From the NCBI GenBank assembly GCA_928212115.1, contig CAKMRJ010004445.1, forward strand, positions 4,101,355-4,165,354: a stretch of DNA of 64,000 bases, written 5' to 3'. Source of the stretch: Lactuca virosa. Lineage: Eukaryota > Streptophyta > Magnoliopsida > Asterales > Asteraceae. Under the pieces are notes generated by a model. It saw only the letters and a program-made list of their open reading frames with translations, was not told the DNA's origin and did no database searches. The position numbers and the translations under genes were made by a program. Every line of letters starts with the position of its first letter. The stretch's first letter is position 1. Shown here piece after piece: positions 34,936 to 47,529 of this stretch.

Positions 34936-37120
34936 TGAAACATCCCAAAAATACAAGCCAAAAATTTCGTTTTCAAAATCATTTAGCTAACATAAGTATC
35001 ATCGCCATAGTATAAAATCATAAAACATGTATCTCAAAATCTCATAAAATCTTTCAACATATCACAATCTCAGATAACATATTAGAGTAACTCCCAGGCT
35101 AAGAAAACTGTGGTGTGTGCAATGCCATCATTCCGAGTGCTTTTCCCCTGCTAGCTGAAGTACCTGAAACCAAAACTGAAATTGTAAGCACAAAGCTTAG
35201 TGAGCTCCCCCAAACTACCACATACCATACACATAACATATAAAAATCACATAACTCTGGGACTACTCCCAACTGCATCGGAACGAATCCCGGCATCGGC
35301 CTCCTGCCCGGCATCGGGCTTACCCCGGCACATACACAACATAACATATATCATAAACATATAATCTGCATCGGGATTGCCCCGGCATCGGACCGAATTC
35401 CGGAACACATAATCATAACATATAACTATCATACATCGGGCTTGCCCCAGAATATATAATTCATGGCATAATAATTAACATACATCGGGCTTTCCCCGGC
35501 ATCGGGCTTACCCCGGAACACATAACACCTAACACATAAACATGCATGAATCACAAAGACATCAGGCATACATAACTACTCTCGGGACCGCCCTGGCATC
35601 GGACTGAGGTCCGGAAACATATAAACTGCATCGGGCTAACCCCGGCATCGGGCTTACCCCGGCATACTCTACAACTTAAACGGGCCGGCATTGTGGCCGT
35701 AGACCCGTTCCTACTAGAAGGAAACTCACCTCGCGTAACTGGCTGTTGAAACACAGAGCGAAAAATATATGGTTGCTGCTCCGACGACTCTCCGGCTATA
35801 ATTTCCACAATGACACTTAGTCAGAAGCTGATAACTATCCTTAGGGTAAAATGACCATTTTACCCCTGGCTAAAGTCCACATCCTGGTTAAAGTCAACTT
35901 CCCAGTTGACCGGACTCGTTGAGTTGGCTCGTCAACTCGCCGAGTCGCAATCCTCTCATCTACCCCCAACTCGACTCTACTCGTCGAGTTTAGCAAGAAC
36001 TCGACGAGTTTTCCTTCAATCATAACAGCGGGACAGTGTTCATCTGACTCGTCGAGTTCCTCCTGAACTCGTCGAGTTTATCTTCATCATAAGAACGTGT
36101 CTAGTTTGTGACTCGCTGAGTTGTATGAACAACTCGTCGAGTCCATCTTCATGAGCTAGGAGATGGCCTTGGACTCGCTGAGCACGTTCCTGTACTCGCC
36201 GAGTCCCATGGTTTCCAGATTCCTGGCTACGTCTATTTCGTTGAGTCCTTTCTCTGGACTCATCTAAATCCTTTCTAAACTCAACTGGGTTCCTTTGAAT
36301 CATAGCAGCTTTGGGAACCAACCCACGACTCGCCGAGTCTCAAGAACGACTCGTCGAGTCTATGCATGTCCAAGTCTATAACTCGATTTCTGAGGTGCAA
36401 AACTCATCCAAAAGGTAGATCTAGGCTCCTAAGATCGGTATGACACGTAAAGTCATGAACTTTACGTTCATGCATGGGACTTTTATGCTTAAAGGACCAA
36501 AAATGGGTTTTATTTCATACATCGGATTCTCATGGCCATAACGATGGCACCTTTATGCCATAAGGACCCTCCAAGGTTCCAGATCTGAGGGTAAATCGAC
36601 TTGGGACGTCCAAGTCTCAAGAGTCAAACTTCTTGGACCCAAAACTCCATAAAGTTGACAATAAGAAGATCTATGAAACTACAAGTCAAGTATGAAGCTT
36701 GATTACCAGAAAGTGAAGAGAAACTGATGTTGTTCTTGGATCTACAATCTTCTCTTGAAGTCCTCCTTCTTCCTCTTCTTCACACAAGCTTCAAATCACA
36801 CTAGATTACTCAAAAAATGGAATTCAAACACTCAAAATGCTCAAGGTGGCTAGTTAGGGTTTTCTGGATGTTAAGGGGGTGATAAGGGAGGCCACAAGGA
36901 TGATATGTTTCTTTAAATAGGGGAACAAACCCTTAAAATTAGGGTTTCCATCTGGCAGCTCCTACTCGCCGAGTCGGTCTTCCGACTCGTCGAGTAGGTC
37001 ACTTAATTCCCCGACCCGGATTCAATCCTACTCGACGAGTTGGGCCTCCAACTCATCGAGTCCAAGGGTGAAATATGATGTTGACTCAAATTAAATGCAT
37101 ACCTGGAACTGGGTGTTACA
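34936..37120 (-). mobile_element. S1: solo LTR, 2185 bp, minus strand
   Basis: TSD AGTGT at 34931-34935 and 37121-37125. Plus-strand ends are TGAAACATCC and GGGTGTTACA. No PBS, purine tract or interior is present, so unequal recombination between two LTRs left one. It carries CATCGGGCTTACCCC-type tandem repeats (35270-35680) and ACTCGNCGAGT near-palindromes on both sides of a CTATTTAAA-type box (minus strand near 36913). It belongs to the same family as S2 and R7. Confidence 0.92.
35900..37061. repeat. ACTCGNCGAGT near-palindrome pairs in S1
   Basis: Examples with centre spacing 21: 36969 and 36990, 37035 and 37056. Further pairs lie at 35915-36360 with linkers of 9 or 10 bases. Confidence 0.85.
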
Positions 37121-37339
37121 AGTGTTCAACCTTTAAATACTTCTATTCTGTTCTTCTTGTGATACTTGTTCTAGTACGTATAATATGTATAAGCACTTAT
37201 GTATACTTTTATAAGGTATCATTTATATATTTAAAATATATTATTATCCAGAGCACTTCTACTCCATTGTATTTATAGTTGTATATCTTTTATCGGTTGA
37301 TATACTTAGTTCACTATAAACAATGCTCTGATACCAATC

Positions 37340-40300
37340 TGTCACACCCCAAAACCGGAACGGCGGAAACGTTCGGGGGTGGAGAACGTCATGTTTAGTA
37401 TCACAAGTCATGCATCATAGTAAGCAAAGTAATAAACAACCATTTCATTAGAAAAAAAGTGTTTACAAAGTATGTGGTTCACATAACATAGACAAAAAGT
37501 AAATAACAAAACAAGACATGAAGCTATACTGCTCCATCTTCTGAATCCCAGCGCGCGTACCTGTCTACTGGTCTCCTGAGAATACAAGTTATTTTGAAAG
37601 AGTAGATCAACATTTAAGCTGGTGAGTTCATAATATTTTAGTGATGTAAGTAAGTTGAAAGAAAGTTGTAGTAAGTTGTAAGTTCTTTTAGAAAAGTTCG
37701 CCTGTTCCTCCAGAAAATCCTATATTTCCTGCTTTGATGAAAGATAAGTAAAAATGACTCTACAATCCTTTCTATGAGTACTAAATGGATACAAGTTATA
37801 TAAAACCTAGAGTAACCAAACAGTCGGTTGTGCGTATCTGCCCTAAGCCCACAACCAAACAAGGAACAGGAAATGAGGCGGAAGGCACACATCCCATTAG
37901 TTGTTAGATCCTTGTTGTATATAACCTTGGTGTATTCACTTAGTACTCACGGAGTTAACTGTAATAGGTCCTTTATATTTGATGAAAACATTCTTTAAGA
38001 AAACCCTTATTTCTTTTAGTAAAAATGGTAACCACAATGGTTCCTTCTATAATTACTTAGTTTATACTAGTTATATATAATCTAATATCGAACAGATAGT
38101 TAATTGTGTGAATCTGCCCTAAGCCCACAACCAAACAAGGAACAGGAAATGAGGCGGAAAGCACACATCCAACTGCCTATCGGGTATTCATTATATATAA
38201 CCCTGACGTATAAACTAAGGTATTATAGAATTAACCAACTAAGGTCCTTTAAGTTATATTGGTTTAATAAAATGGATTAAACCCTTACTGGTAAGTTTCT
38301 AGTTTTGTATACCAAATGTTCTATTTGAAAAATATGTTTTGTACTAGAAAACGGTGCATTGAATTAGTGTCCTATGACCTGGCCCATACCTGGTACCCCT
38401 TATGATTACTTGTGTATACGGAACATATATATAGCTAAGATCGGATAGATAGTAGGCAGGGTGAATCTGCTCTAAGCCCACAATCAAACAAGGAACAGGA
38501 AATGAAGCGGAAAGCATACATCGTACTACCTGTCGGATCCGATTAATATATATTCTTGATGTATAAACTAAGGAATCATAAAGTTAGCATTATAGGCCCC
38601 TTTCTACTGAATGTACTAGACTCGACTGTTATGTTTGTCGTTTAAAAAGATGTAAGTTTTCCCTAGTTTATAACTATCTTGACTCGAAAATAGTTTACAT
38701 TAACTTTCAAGTGGAACTGTCACAATATGAAAGTAATGGGAAAATGTAACTACACAGTTGTCTTTTGAATTAACAAACTGAAGTACTGATTACCTTAAAA
38801 CAAGTTTGAGTTATTAAGGTCATAATGTGATGAATAATACCCATACTATACACTCTCCCTGCAAGATATTCTGGGAACCAAACGCGACTTCCGCAAACAA
38901 ATTGCTAGGCCGTGTAAATTCACATTAAAGTTATATGATCATGTATACCCAATTTACTATCACCTTTTGTTTAGAACAATGAGTTAGTGATTATTGATAT
39001 AATTAGATCCTGTATTGTTCTTCTGCTATAGCATTTACTATGTTCTTTTTGTTATAGTATCTTAGTATGTTCTTTCTGTTATCGTGTATTGTATCTTCCT
39101 GCCTGTTTCTCTTTATAGTATGTTCTAGAATCTAGTATGAACTGAACCCCTAACATATACCTATTATAGTTTACTAGTATGTTTACTTGAACTATTACTG
39201 AAAAGACTCATTTATTTACTAAGTTATGATTGTACTTTAAAAACGGAGTTTTATAAACTATAAAGTAACATAACTTAAAAAGAGTTTTTGAAATGTTTGA
39301 TCACTTATAAAAGACATAAGCAATCTTTTGAAAGATGTTTATAAAAAACATTTACAAAATTATCATTGTGTTCAACTTATATCCCCCCCCCCCCTTAAAA
39401 GCATTTAAAACAGTTTAAAAGATTGATTATAGGGGTATGAACTCACCTTATGTGGGTGATTCAAACGAATATGCGCGTAAGGATAAGAAGTTTCACGAAT
39501 GAAGTCCCGAGACACAAACGAGTCCTAAATGAAATATAATGGCATGAATATAGCGTTTAAAAGCAACCACATGCAAGGAAAACACCTTTTGGGACTAGGA
39601 AACACTTGGAGCAAGTGTTAGAATCACTTGTGATTCATCTAAGGGGAGTGTACGACCACTAAATGGAGTGTGCGGCCATGGGTGTACGGCCATGGAGTGT
39701 ACAGCCGTACACTCATGGTAACTAGTGCACAAAAGATTTCTTGAATGATAGGGAAGCTTGTGGGACTATTGCTCATCAAGTGTTGAAGCTAGATTTGCAG
39801 TTTAGAGGCCCTTTAGGGGTGTTTTGAGGGGTGTACGACCACACATGGGTGTACGGTCGTACACTCCTTTTGATCTTGAGTTTTGGTCATTTTTAGGGTG
39901 TTAATCAAGTGTTCATATCATGTACTAAGCATAGGGAAGGAGTACTTACGATTTGGTGGGTCAAGAGGGTTCACAATCACCAAGAACAAGCGTGTTCTTG
40001 GTGTTATTGGTGAAATGGATGAAGATTTGAAGATCTATCATTAAGAGTTGTTTTCGTGGATGAATCAAAGGTTGATTACATGATTAAGAAGGATAACAAC
40101 TCAAAGATGGAAGAAACACTTACGTTTTTGAAGATCTAGGATGAAGAACTCGATGATAGTTGAGAGAGAATCGATTTTCTGGACTTGGGAATGTGAGAAA
40201 TGACTAGAATGGAAAGGATACTCTTCAAATGGGGGAGAGTGTACGGCCAAGACGGGTGTACGGCCGTACACCCATGTGTACGGCCGTACACTCCCTTGAA

Positions 40301-40488
40301 TGGAGTGTATGGCTTGATTTCAAGGTGAAGAACTTTAGTTGCACGATCCTACACCCAATGCTTGAATGTACTGAGCTTTAAACCCTTAAATGGACTCTAA
40401 ACAATGCTAAAAGATAGCAAAAACGATTCTGACACATGGTTGAATTGAATGGTTGGACTTTCAAAGCAAAAAATTTCGGGTTGTCACA
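37340..40488 (-). repeat. R5 5' LTR, 3149 bp
   Basis: It matches 26507-29659 closely. Differences include a longer C run near 39384-39396. Modules recur at about 37822-37895, 38100-38170 and 38455-38525; the palindrome pair is at 40256-40291. Confidence 0.92.
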
Positions 40489-40493
40489 GTCTT

Positions 40494-40606
40494 TACCTAG
40501 GACTGCCATGGGCTACCCCACATGGTCTTACATCCAATGCCATGGGCTCCCCCACATGGTCTTTACCTAGGACTGCCATGGGCTACCCTACATGGTCTTA
40601 CATCCA
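40494..40606. repeat. R4 LTR tandem repeat, right part
   Basis: This is the continuation of the array at 26411-26506 beyond the R5 insertion, with three more GCCATGGGCT units. A short ORF across it (40449-40655) is a repeat by-product. Confidence 0.85.
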
Positions 40607-40868
40607 AAACATGCCATCACATATCATATCAATTCACAGAATGACCAATACATAAATCATAATCACATAATGGGCCGGCCTTGGTGCCTTAGACCCATGG
40701 GTATGGTGAGAAGACTCACCTCGCACTGCAGAAGCTTCCCACATGAATTCTTTAGTTGCTGCCCTGCCAGCTTCCCGAGCTGTCACTACCAATCAATATA
40801 CCCAATTAGAAATTAGGTCCCATACCATAATCCTTAATCCATGCATGGGGTAAAATGATCATTTTACC

Positions 40869-43153
40869 TGTAGCACCTCGTTCCTGGTATGTATTTTATT
40901 TAAGTAATTTTGCATTTTTGGCTTGGGACTCGGCGAGTTGAAGGCACAACTCGCCGAGTAGAAGCGGGTCGAGTCGGGTCCTGGACTAGACGAGTAGGCT
41001 CTGTCTAGACAAAACCTTAATCTGAGACACCCTATTTAAACAACCTTATACAGACTCCATCGCCCCTTTATGCTCCCAGAAACCCTCCATAACAAACCCT
41101 AAGTGTTTTGGTGCAAGATCTAAGGCTTTTTATTGATTTTGTGGGTTTTGACCACAAGGAAGAAGGAAGAGCATAGAAGGATCAAGAGGAGACTGAAGGA
41201 TTCGAGTTTGGTGCATCATTTGCAGTGTTTGAAAGGTATAAAGTCTGTACCTTGCTTGCTTATTTGTTTGATCCCTTTTTGGGGAGATTTAGGACTTTTA
41301 TAAGCCATTCTTGGTAACCAACCATGATTGCAAGCATGGTTGGGGGTTGAGGCTTCGGATCTAGGCCCATGGAAGAGTTACAAGGCAGAAAAGGGCTACT
41401 TTTGCACCCATGGAAGCCCCCATGCAACTTAAGAGCCTCTTTTAGAGCCTTTTTGGCTCAAAGTCCCATGCATGCACGTAAAGTTCGTAACTTTACGTGC
41501 TAGATCGAGTTTAGGGGCCTAGATCTATCATTTGGACAAGAGTTGTACACCAGAAATCGAAGGAATAGACTTGGGACTGTATCGACTCGGCGAGTCATTC
41601 TTGGGACTCGGCGAGTCCGAGGCTTGACTTCCTTTTTTTCTGTTATGGTCCAAGAGACCCAGTTAAGTGAAAGAAAGGTTTTAGAGGGTCCAGGAGAGTG
41701 ACCCAAACGTATCGGGATAAGCCATAGTCCTGGAGTTCATAGGACTCGGCGAGTGCATGAGTCGACTCGGCGAGTCCAAGGCAATCTCCCAACTCTTGAA
41801 GATGAACTCGACGAGTTGTTCATACAACTCGGTGAGCCGAGGACAGGACGTGTTCATAGGATGAAGATGGACTCGACGAGTTGTTCATACAACTCGGCGA
41901 GTCGGATGAAGGTTCATCCGGGGTGGTGTTAGAAGGAGAACCCGTCGAGTCGTTGCTAAACTCGACGAGTAGAGTCGTGGATGAGGACAGTTGAAGAGAT
42001 AGGGACTCGACGAGTTGGCGGCCCAACTCGACGAGTAGAGACATGGATGAGGACAGTGGAAGAGATAGGGACTCGACGAGTTGGCGGCCCAACTCGGCGA
42101 CTCGGGTCAACTGGAAGTTGACTTTGACTTTGACTTGGACTTGGTCAGGGGTAAAATGGTCATTTTACCCTAAGAATAGATATCAGACTTTGATTAAGTG
42201 TTTTGTGGGGATTATAGCCGGAGGATTTCCGGAGCAGCAGCAGACAGAGATTTCCCGCACAGATTATCAGCAGCTACTCGTTCGAGGTGAGTTACCTTCC
42301 AGTAGTTGTGGGTCTACGGCCACAATGCCGGCCCACCAGTAGGAATTGTATGTTAGATGATCGTCTTTGTGATATCATCTAGGTTTGTTACTACCTGATA
42401 TGTTATATGCTAGCATGATATGTATATGTGACAGTAGTAGAGTCCGGTTGTTAGGACCGGAGGGTAGGTCAGACACCCCAGATATGTCTGACAGTATGTG
42501 ATGATATGATTATATGCTGACATGATATGTTATATGTGATAGTGGTAGTAGGGAGGGAATAGTCCCCAAGTTCGGTTGTTAGGACCGAAGGGTAGGTCGG
42601 ACACCCCAGAAACGTCTGACAGTATGCTTACGTTATGATATATGTGATAGTAGCAGTAGGGGGTGGAATAGTCCCCGAGGTTCGGTTGATAGGACCGAAG
42701 GGTAGGTCAGCACCCCAGAATGGCTTGACATGGGTAGGTCAGCACCCCAGAATGGCTTGACACGGGTAGGTCGGCACCCCAGAATGGCCGTACTGGGTAG
42801 GTCGGGCACCCCAGAATTGCCTGGCAGTATGAATGCGATATGTCTGTATGGTATGTGGTATGATGGGGGAACTCACTAAGCTTTGTGCTTACAGTTTTAG
42901 TTTTGGTTTCAGGTACCTCTTCGTCTAAGGGGAAGGAGTCGGCAGTGTAGCAGCGCATCACACACACACATGATTTCCGCGTGGAGTTTTCTGGGATTGT
43001 ACTCTGATTGATTTTACTTTGACATTATGATTTCAGACACATTGTTATAGTTTTGTTTGCAAATGATATGGCATGGGAAATGTTTTGGTAAACTATGTTG
43101 AGACTTACTTAATTTAAAAAAAAAAATTTGGGCTTGGAAATTGGGATGTTACA
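40869..43153 (+). mobile_element. S2: solo LTR, 2285 bp, plus strand
   Basis: TSD TTACC at 40864-40868 and 43154-43158. It starts TGTAGCACC and ends GGGATGTTACA. It has a CTATTTAAA box at 41032, near-palindrome pairs upstream and downstream (for example centres 40933/40954, 41590/41611, 41749/41770, all 21 bp), and tandem repeats at 42423-42830. There is no interior. It is inserted into the R4 LTR. Confidence 0.93.
42423..42830 (+). repeat. Tandem repeats in S2
   Basis: Diverged units of about 32 bp carry GGGTAGGTC(A/G)GCACCCCAGAA and GGACCGAAGGG. R7 has the counterpart at about 62490-62750. Confidence 0.75.
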
Positions 43154-43506
43154 TTACCCCTGCCCCAATATGATCCAAAACTAAGGCCCAAACCCAAAAC
43201 AAAAGCCCATCATTATAATGTCCATAAAACCATCAATGGCCCAATTTTCCAAATTAGGCCCGAATCTTTCTAATGGACCTTATACTAAAGCCCAACACTA
43301 GGTAGGCTTTCCAAGCCCACTAGTGGCCCACTAATGGCCCAATTTGCTCAATTGGACCCAATCCCTCTAATGGGCCTTACCCTAAGCCCAAACATATCAT
43401 TGGCCCAATACATCTGACTTCTGATGGTACACTAAGGCCCAAAGGCCCAAAGTCCACTGCATGGCCCAAACCGAGGCCCAAAACACAATAAGCCCATAAC
43501 TGATGA

Positions 43507-43592
43507 GTACGCTGGGCGTACTCCTATGTATGCTAAGCGTACAGGCCAAATGATGCTTGCGCTGGGCGTACCTGCACGTACGCTCAGCGTAA
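43507..43592. repeat. Paired near-palindromes GTACGCTGGGCGTAC in R4 LTR
   Basis: Pair centres are 43514 and 43535, and 43564 and 43585, both 21 bp apart. Members are 15 bp, mostly palindromic except near the centre. Confidence 0.85.
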
Positions 43593-44382
43593 TCCCCCTG
43601 TTAAGTAATTTTCCCATTAAGTGCTTAATACTCTACTCCAGAAGCTACAAACACAGATCCAAGTCCTTTTCAACGTCTTAAACCATAAAGTTGCTTACTT
43701 GACGGCTTTGCATGGCCCACATAAGCTCAAACTCCAAAAATGATAATCTACTTCCAAGGAAATGGTCTTAAATCATGCATGAGCCCATTAAGACTTCCAA
43801 GATGGCAACTTTCTGCCTTAGGGACTCATTTAACACTGAGAGTGGCAACTCAAAGCCTAAGAATCGGATTTCAACCATAAAGTTCCATCCTTGGGACCAA
43901 AATGAACTAAAACTCACAATGGTAGATCTACATGAAAGATTTGACAAGGTTGATACTTTATACCTCCAAAAGCTTGCAAAGTTGATGAAGGTTCTGGATC
44001 TAGAAGCTTGACTCCAACCATAGCTTGATCACCAAGTTCCTTCTTCTTCAAGGTCCAAACATAACAAGTCATAACCCAACTAGATCCACATGAGAAAGCC
44101 ACCAAGATCCAAACTTTATACTTTCTGGAGTTAGATCAATATGATTAGGGCTTGGATCCACAAGCTTCAAGCCAAGCAATGCTTCCTCAAGGAACTCCTT
44201 CTTCCACAATTAGCACCAAAAACCCACTAAATCACCAAAAGCTCAAGAATCACTCAAATGGAGGCTAAGGGTCGATTTCTAGGGTTTAGAGGGATGGAGG
44301 CTAAATATATTAGAGTTAGGTTATGAGATAAGGAACTTAAATAGGGTCCAAGACCCTAAAATAGGGTTCTGATCTGACTGGA

Positions 44383-44515
44383 GTACGCCCAGCATACATA
44401 TGGTACGCCCAGCATACTCCTGGGAACCTTTGCGACCATCCTGGTCAGTACGCCCAGCGTACTACCTTCTTTACTAGTACGCCCCGCGTACACTTTGTGT
44501 ACGCCTCGTGTACTC
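44383..44515. repeat. Near-palindromes GTACGCCCAGC(A/G)TAC in R4 LTR
   Basis: Centres 44390 and 44410 are 20 bp apart. Further copies at about 44450-44515 are spaced 29 and 22 bp. This cluster lies on the other side of the LTR TATA-like box from the cluster at 43507. Confidence 0.82.
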
Positions 44516-44874
44516 GGCTAAGCCTGAAAACCACGAAACTTCCGAAGGCCATAACTTCTTCGTTACAAGCCCGATTTCGACGATCCTTATATCCACGGAA
44601 AGGTGACGAGAAGCTCTACACATCTATCAACTCATATATTCCTTTAGAGCTTCCTTACAAAAATCCATTTTCCACAAAAGCCCGAACTGACACTTTACCG
44701 AAATACCCCTAAGCTCCAAAACACAAACCGAACACCTGAATCACTCCTAATACATCACCCGCACCCAAATGGGCCTAGATCTTACCTTCTCTAGAGCCAT
44801 ACTCCTTATGATGACCAAAGTTCAGCCCACAGCCACAGACTAGAAGTCAATTCGGAACAGAGCGTTACAAAATT

Positions 44875-46941
44875 TGTAAAAAAAATTGAAAATCTGGGCC
44901 AAAAGTGTAATTTTTTGAAAGTTGGATGACTTGTTGGCCGGGTAAAATGGTTAAATTAAATACGATTACCAGTTTTTGGGACTTAATTCAATAAAAAAAA
45001 AGATATAATGACTAAATCGATTATGAAGCCAATATGTAAGGACTTTTTTGCAGTTTACAAACCACATGATTTTGATGAATCAAAACTTTGTAGGTAATCA
45101 CCATCTCCGCTCCTCACATATGAACCCTACCTCAATTTTTACCTAAAAGGGGGTACCCCTGTTTTTTTTTCATTCTATTCATTACCGATTTTGCCCTTGT
45201 TGATTATCACGATTAATAGAAAATTGAACTATCAGTTTCCTTCCAAATCAGAAAGAAATTGTCAACCAACTTTTTCCAAAATCACCGCATGTATAAATTT
45301 GGACTGAATCGATTATATATTTACCTTCTTTGTTGTTTTTGATCGATTTCAAATACACTTGTCCAGTCACATACCATTGCCTCTCTTATCTGGTACGTAT
45401 TACATCAATCTTCATTGTTTGGTTGTCCGATTATATATCAGTTAATGTCTTTCCATAGTTGTGTGAAGTTGAACTCTGATTGTTTCTAACGTGTAACCAA
45501 AACCTGATTGGCTTTACCTTGTTTTGTTGTTAGAGAAGTTTATCAATAATTGTAAGAACTGATATAAGATCTTAAATAATCCATCATATTGGATTTTTTA
45601 TTTAGCTTTGTTTGTCTATATTCGGTACCAGTTACATTGTAATTCTATGTGATCAACAAATAGTTTATTAATTTCATCTATCTGTATTTTTACATGAACA
45701 TGAAGTGTTCGATTATATGCCTAAATGAAATCTGATTTCGAATTGACTGCAACTTATTTAATTCCATGAGCATTTGGCTTTTGATGTTAAAACCTTTTAT
45801 TTTTCAACGATAAAATTGATATAAGTTTCATGCTTATCTGACAGAAAAGTTGCTAGTTATATCATGTTTGATTTTCAAATTTTAAGAAAGCATGTGTGAT
45901 ATTTTCAAGTTTCTAAAAGTGATTGGATATGTTTAACATGGGATTTTCAAGTTTCTAACAACTCAATGGTTTTTTATTTTATATATGTATTACTTTTGAC
46001 GATCTTACCAATTACTACTGATTATTACATGTATTTAAAACTATTCTATCAGGATATTTACAAAATCATCGTGACAAAATACTTACAAAATCAATCTGAC
46101 AAAATATTTATAGAACCATTCTGCCAGAATATTCACTGAATACAATGCTCCAAATCATTATTTAAGACTTGTGCTTTTAGTACGTTTTCATTAAAAATTT
46201 ACCCGGTCCATCATTACTTTTTGTAGGATTTTTTAGTGATGTATTGATGTTAAGTTTCAGATTCCAACAAGATTTATTGCAAGAATGAATTGTTTTACAT
46301 TGAGTGTGGAATAGAGATAAATAATGGTTGTGGATCTACAAAAAAGAAAGCATTGTTTATAATCATATTCTTTTATTCTTCAAATGATGATGCAAGAATG
46401 TTGTCATTCTTCAAGAATATCTTATACTTCTTCCATTCTTATAGAATCTCTATTAATTTGTTTCAAAAATGTTAAATATTCTTAAAGAATAAATCGAGAT
46501 ATGTAACATTGTTTAAATAAATTTAATTTAAGAAGAATCAAATTATGTAATGCTCATATTCTCATACATGCTATGTGTTTTGTGAAATTTTACCGGTCAT
46601 TATTATGAAAATGTCATTTTTTCATGTTGTAATTAATTTGAAACACAAAATAAGAATCATAATTGATTAAAAAAAATTCACAAATTCTCAGTTATTTTCA
46701 TAGCATATGTATTTTTATAGAAGGATATATGTATTTTAATAGAATATGTATTTTTACAGATACACTCACTGAAAACCTTTGTAGCACATCCGCTTGCATC
46801 TCTAGTAATGTCATCTTGGGCTTTATGATTACATCTTTCAGGTAGTGTTTAGCTAACCAATTGCTTGTCACTAGGGAACCAAAGTGATAATTCTTAGCAC
46901 ACGGATGAATTTCATTACATAATTTAATCTAGAATGTCATT
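44875..46941. other. AT-rich intergenic DNA, no gene recognised
   Basis: I see only short ORFs without recognisable content, several T runs and diverged simple sequence. Nothing here supports an RNA gene. Confidence 0.5.
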
Positions 46942-47490
46942 TCATTGTACTTCCAATCCAGTTGCAACCCTAAACGGAGACACTACATTTTTTTTATTGT
47001 CACTTTTTCCACTACCACACTTAGCTATAACCATCACTCTATCACTTTTTTCAAAATCAAGCTGGTATCCTCCATGGATTGCATAGTTTGTTAAAGCAAA
47101 CCTGAGTTGAGCAGGGGATTCATAACAGTCTCCTAATTGGGGCCTCATCTCTTTCCAGTCAACATTGGGATCATGCACCGTATACTCGATGCCAACATTT
47201 TCATCGTCCTCATCTAAGTGGACATGTTCATGTTGTTGGCCACCAGGATTGTCTTCATTAGCTACCATTCCATCAATACTCCTCCTTAATATATTTTCGT
47301 CACACAATAAGTTAAGAAAAAGATCATCACATAGTTTTGAGGGGGATTTGAAAGTTTCTTTAGAAAAATCCAAAAAGCCAAAGTCAAATGCTTCATCATC
47401 GAAGTCAGAGTCTTGAAGGAATGTCTTCTCAGGGACCTTAGGCCTTTTAGGCTTCTTAGTTCCAGAAGTAGAAGCCATCTGTTTCATCAA
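46942..47490 (-). pseudogene. MULE (Mutator-like) transposase, N-terminal fragment
   Basis: The 182-codon ORF has an acidic linker (residues about 25-100), then a segment with DWKEMRPQLGDCYESPAQLR, FALTNYAIHGGYQL and FEKSDRVMVIAKCGSG. This matches the plant MuDR-type N-terminal DNA-binding domain, which precedes the catalytic domain in full transposases. Full MULE transposases are several times longer; here the frame ends right after the domain and no catalytic DDE region follows. I prefer the Met at 47478 as start because the protein then begins with a typical MASTSG. An A tract of 32 bases lies just upstream (47494-47525). It is likely a decayed or captured fragment. Confidence 0.72.
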
Positions 47491-47492
47491 AA

Positions 47493-47493
<1 letters not shown>

Positions 47494-47525
<32 letters not shown>
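47494..47525. repeat. Poly(A/T) tract, 32 bases
   Basis: Uninterrupted run of A on the plus strand immediately 5' of the MULE fragment in its reading direction. Confidence 0.95.

Positions 47526-47529
<4 letters not shown>

Larger units (their letters stand above)
26507..40488 (-). mobile_element. R5: Ty3/gypsy element, minus strand, gag only, pol lost
   Basis: Flanked by GTCTT at 26502-26506 and 40489-40493. The LTRs are 26507-29659 (3153 bp) and 37340-40488 (3149 bp). The PBS on the minus strand abuts the right LTR (TGGTATCAGAGC read at 37324-37335), and the purine tract on the minus strand abuts the left LTR (29660-29673). The tract and LTR start are nearly those of R1, and the gag N-terminus is related, so R1 and R5 are cousins. 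The interior holds a gag part (33251-33941), remnant R6 and solo LTR S1. No protease, RT or integrase remains; R6 borders the missing part on its left. Confidence 0.92.
26071..44869 (-). mobile_element. R4 5' LTR (about 2.5 kb), split by R5 and S2
   Basis: LTR pieces are 26071-26506, 40494-40868 and 43159-44869. They join once R5 (TSD GTCTT) and S2 (TSD TTACC) are removed. On the minus strand the LTR starts TGTAACGCTC (44869) and ends GGCGTTACA (26071). A TATA-like box CTATTTAAG lies on the minus strand near 44334-44342. Near-palindromes of the GTACGC...GCGTAC type occur at 43507-43592 and 44383-44515. The flank AAATT (44870-44874) should be the right TSD copy; its partner is left of the window. 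Confidence 0.85.

Noticed and set aside
41820..42110. 96-codon minus-strand ORF rich in Leu and Ser in S2
   Set aside because: It is the translation of repeated ACTCGACGAGT sites in a solo LTR.
44875..46941. Possible gene in the gap between the R4 LTR and the MULE fragment
   Set aside because: Only short ORFs without splice-supported continuity or recognisable residues.
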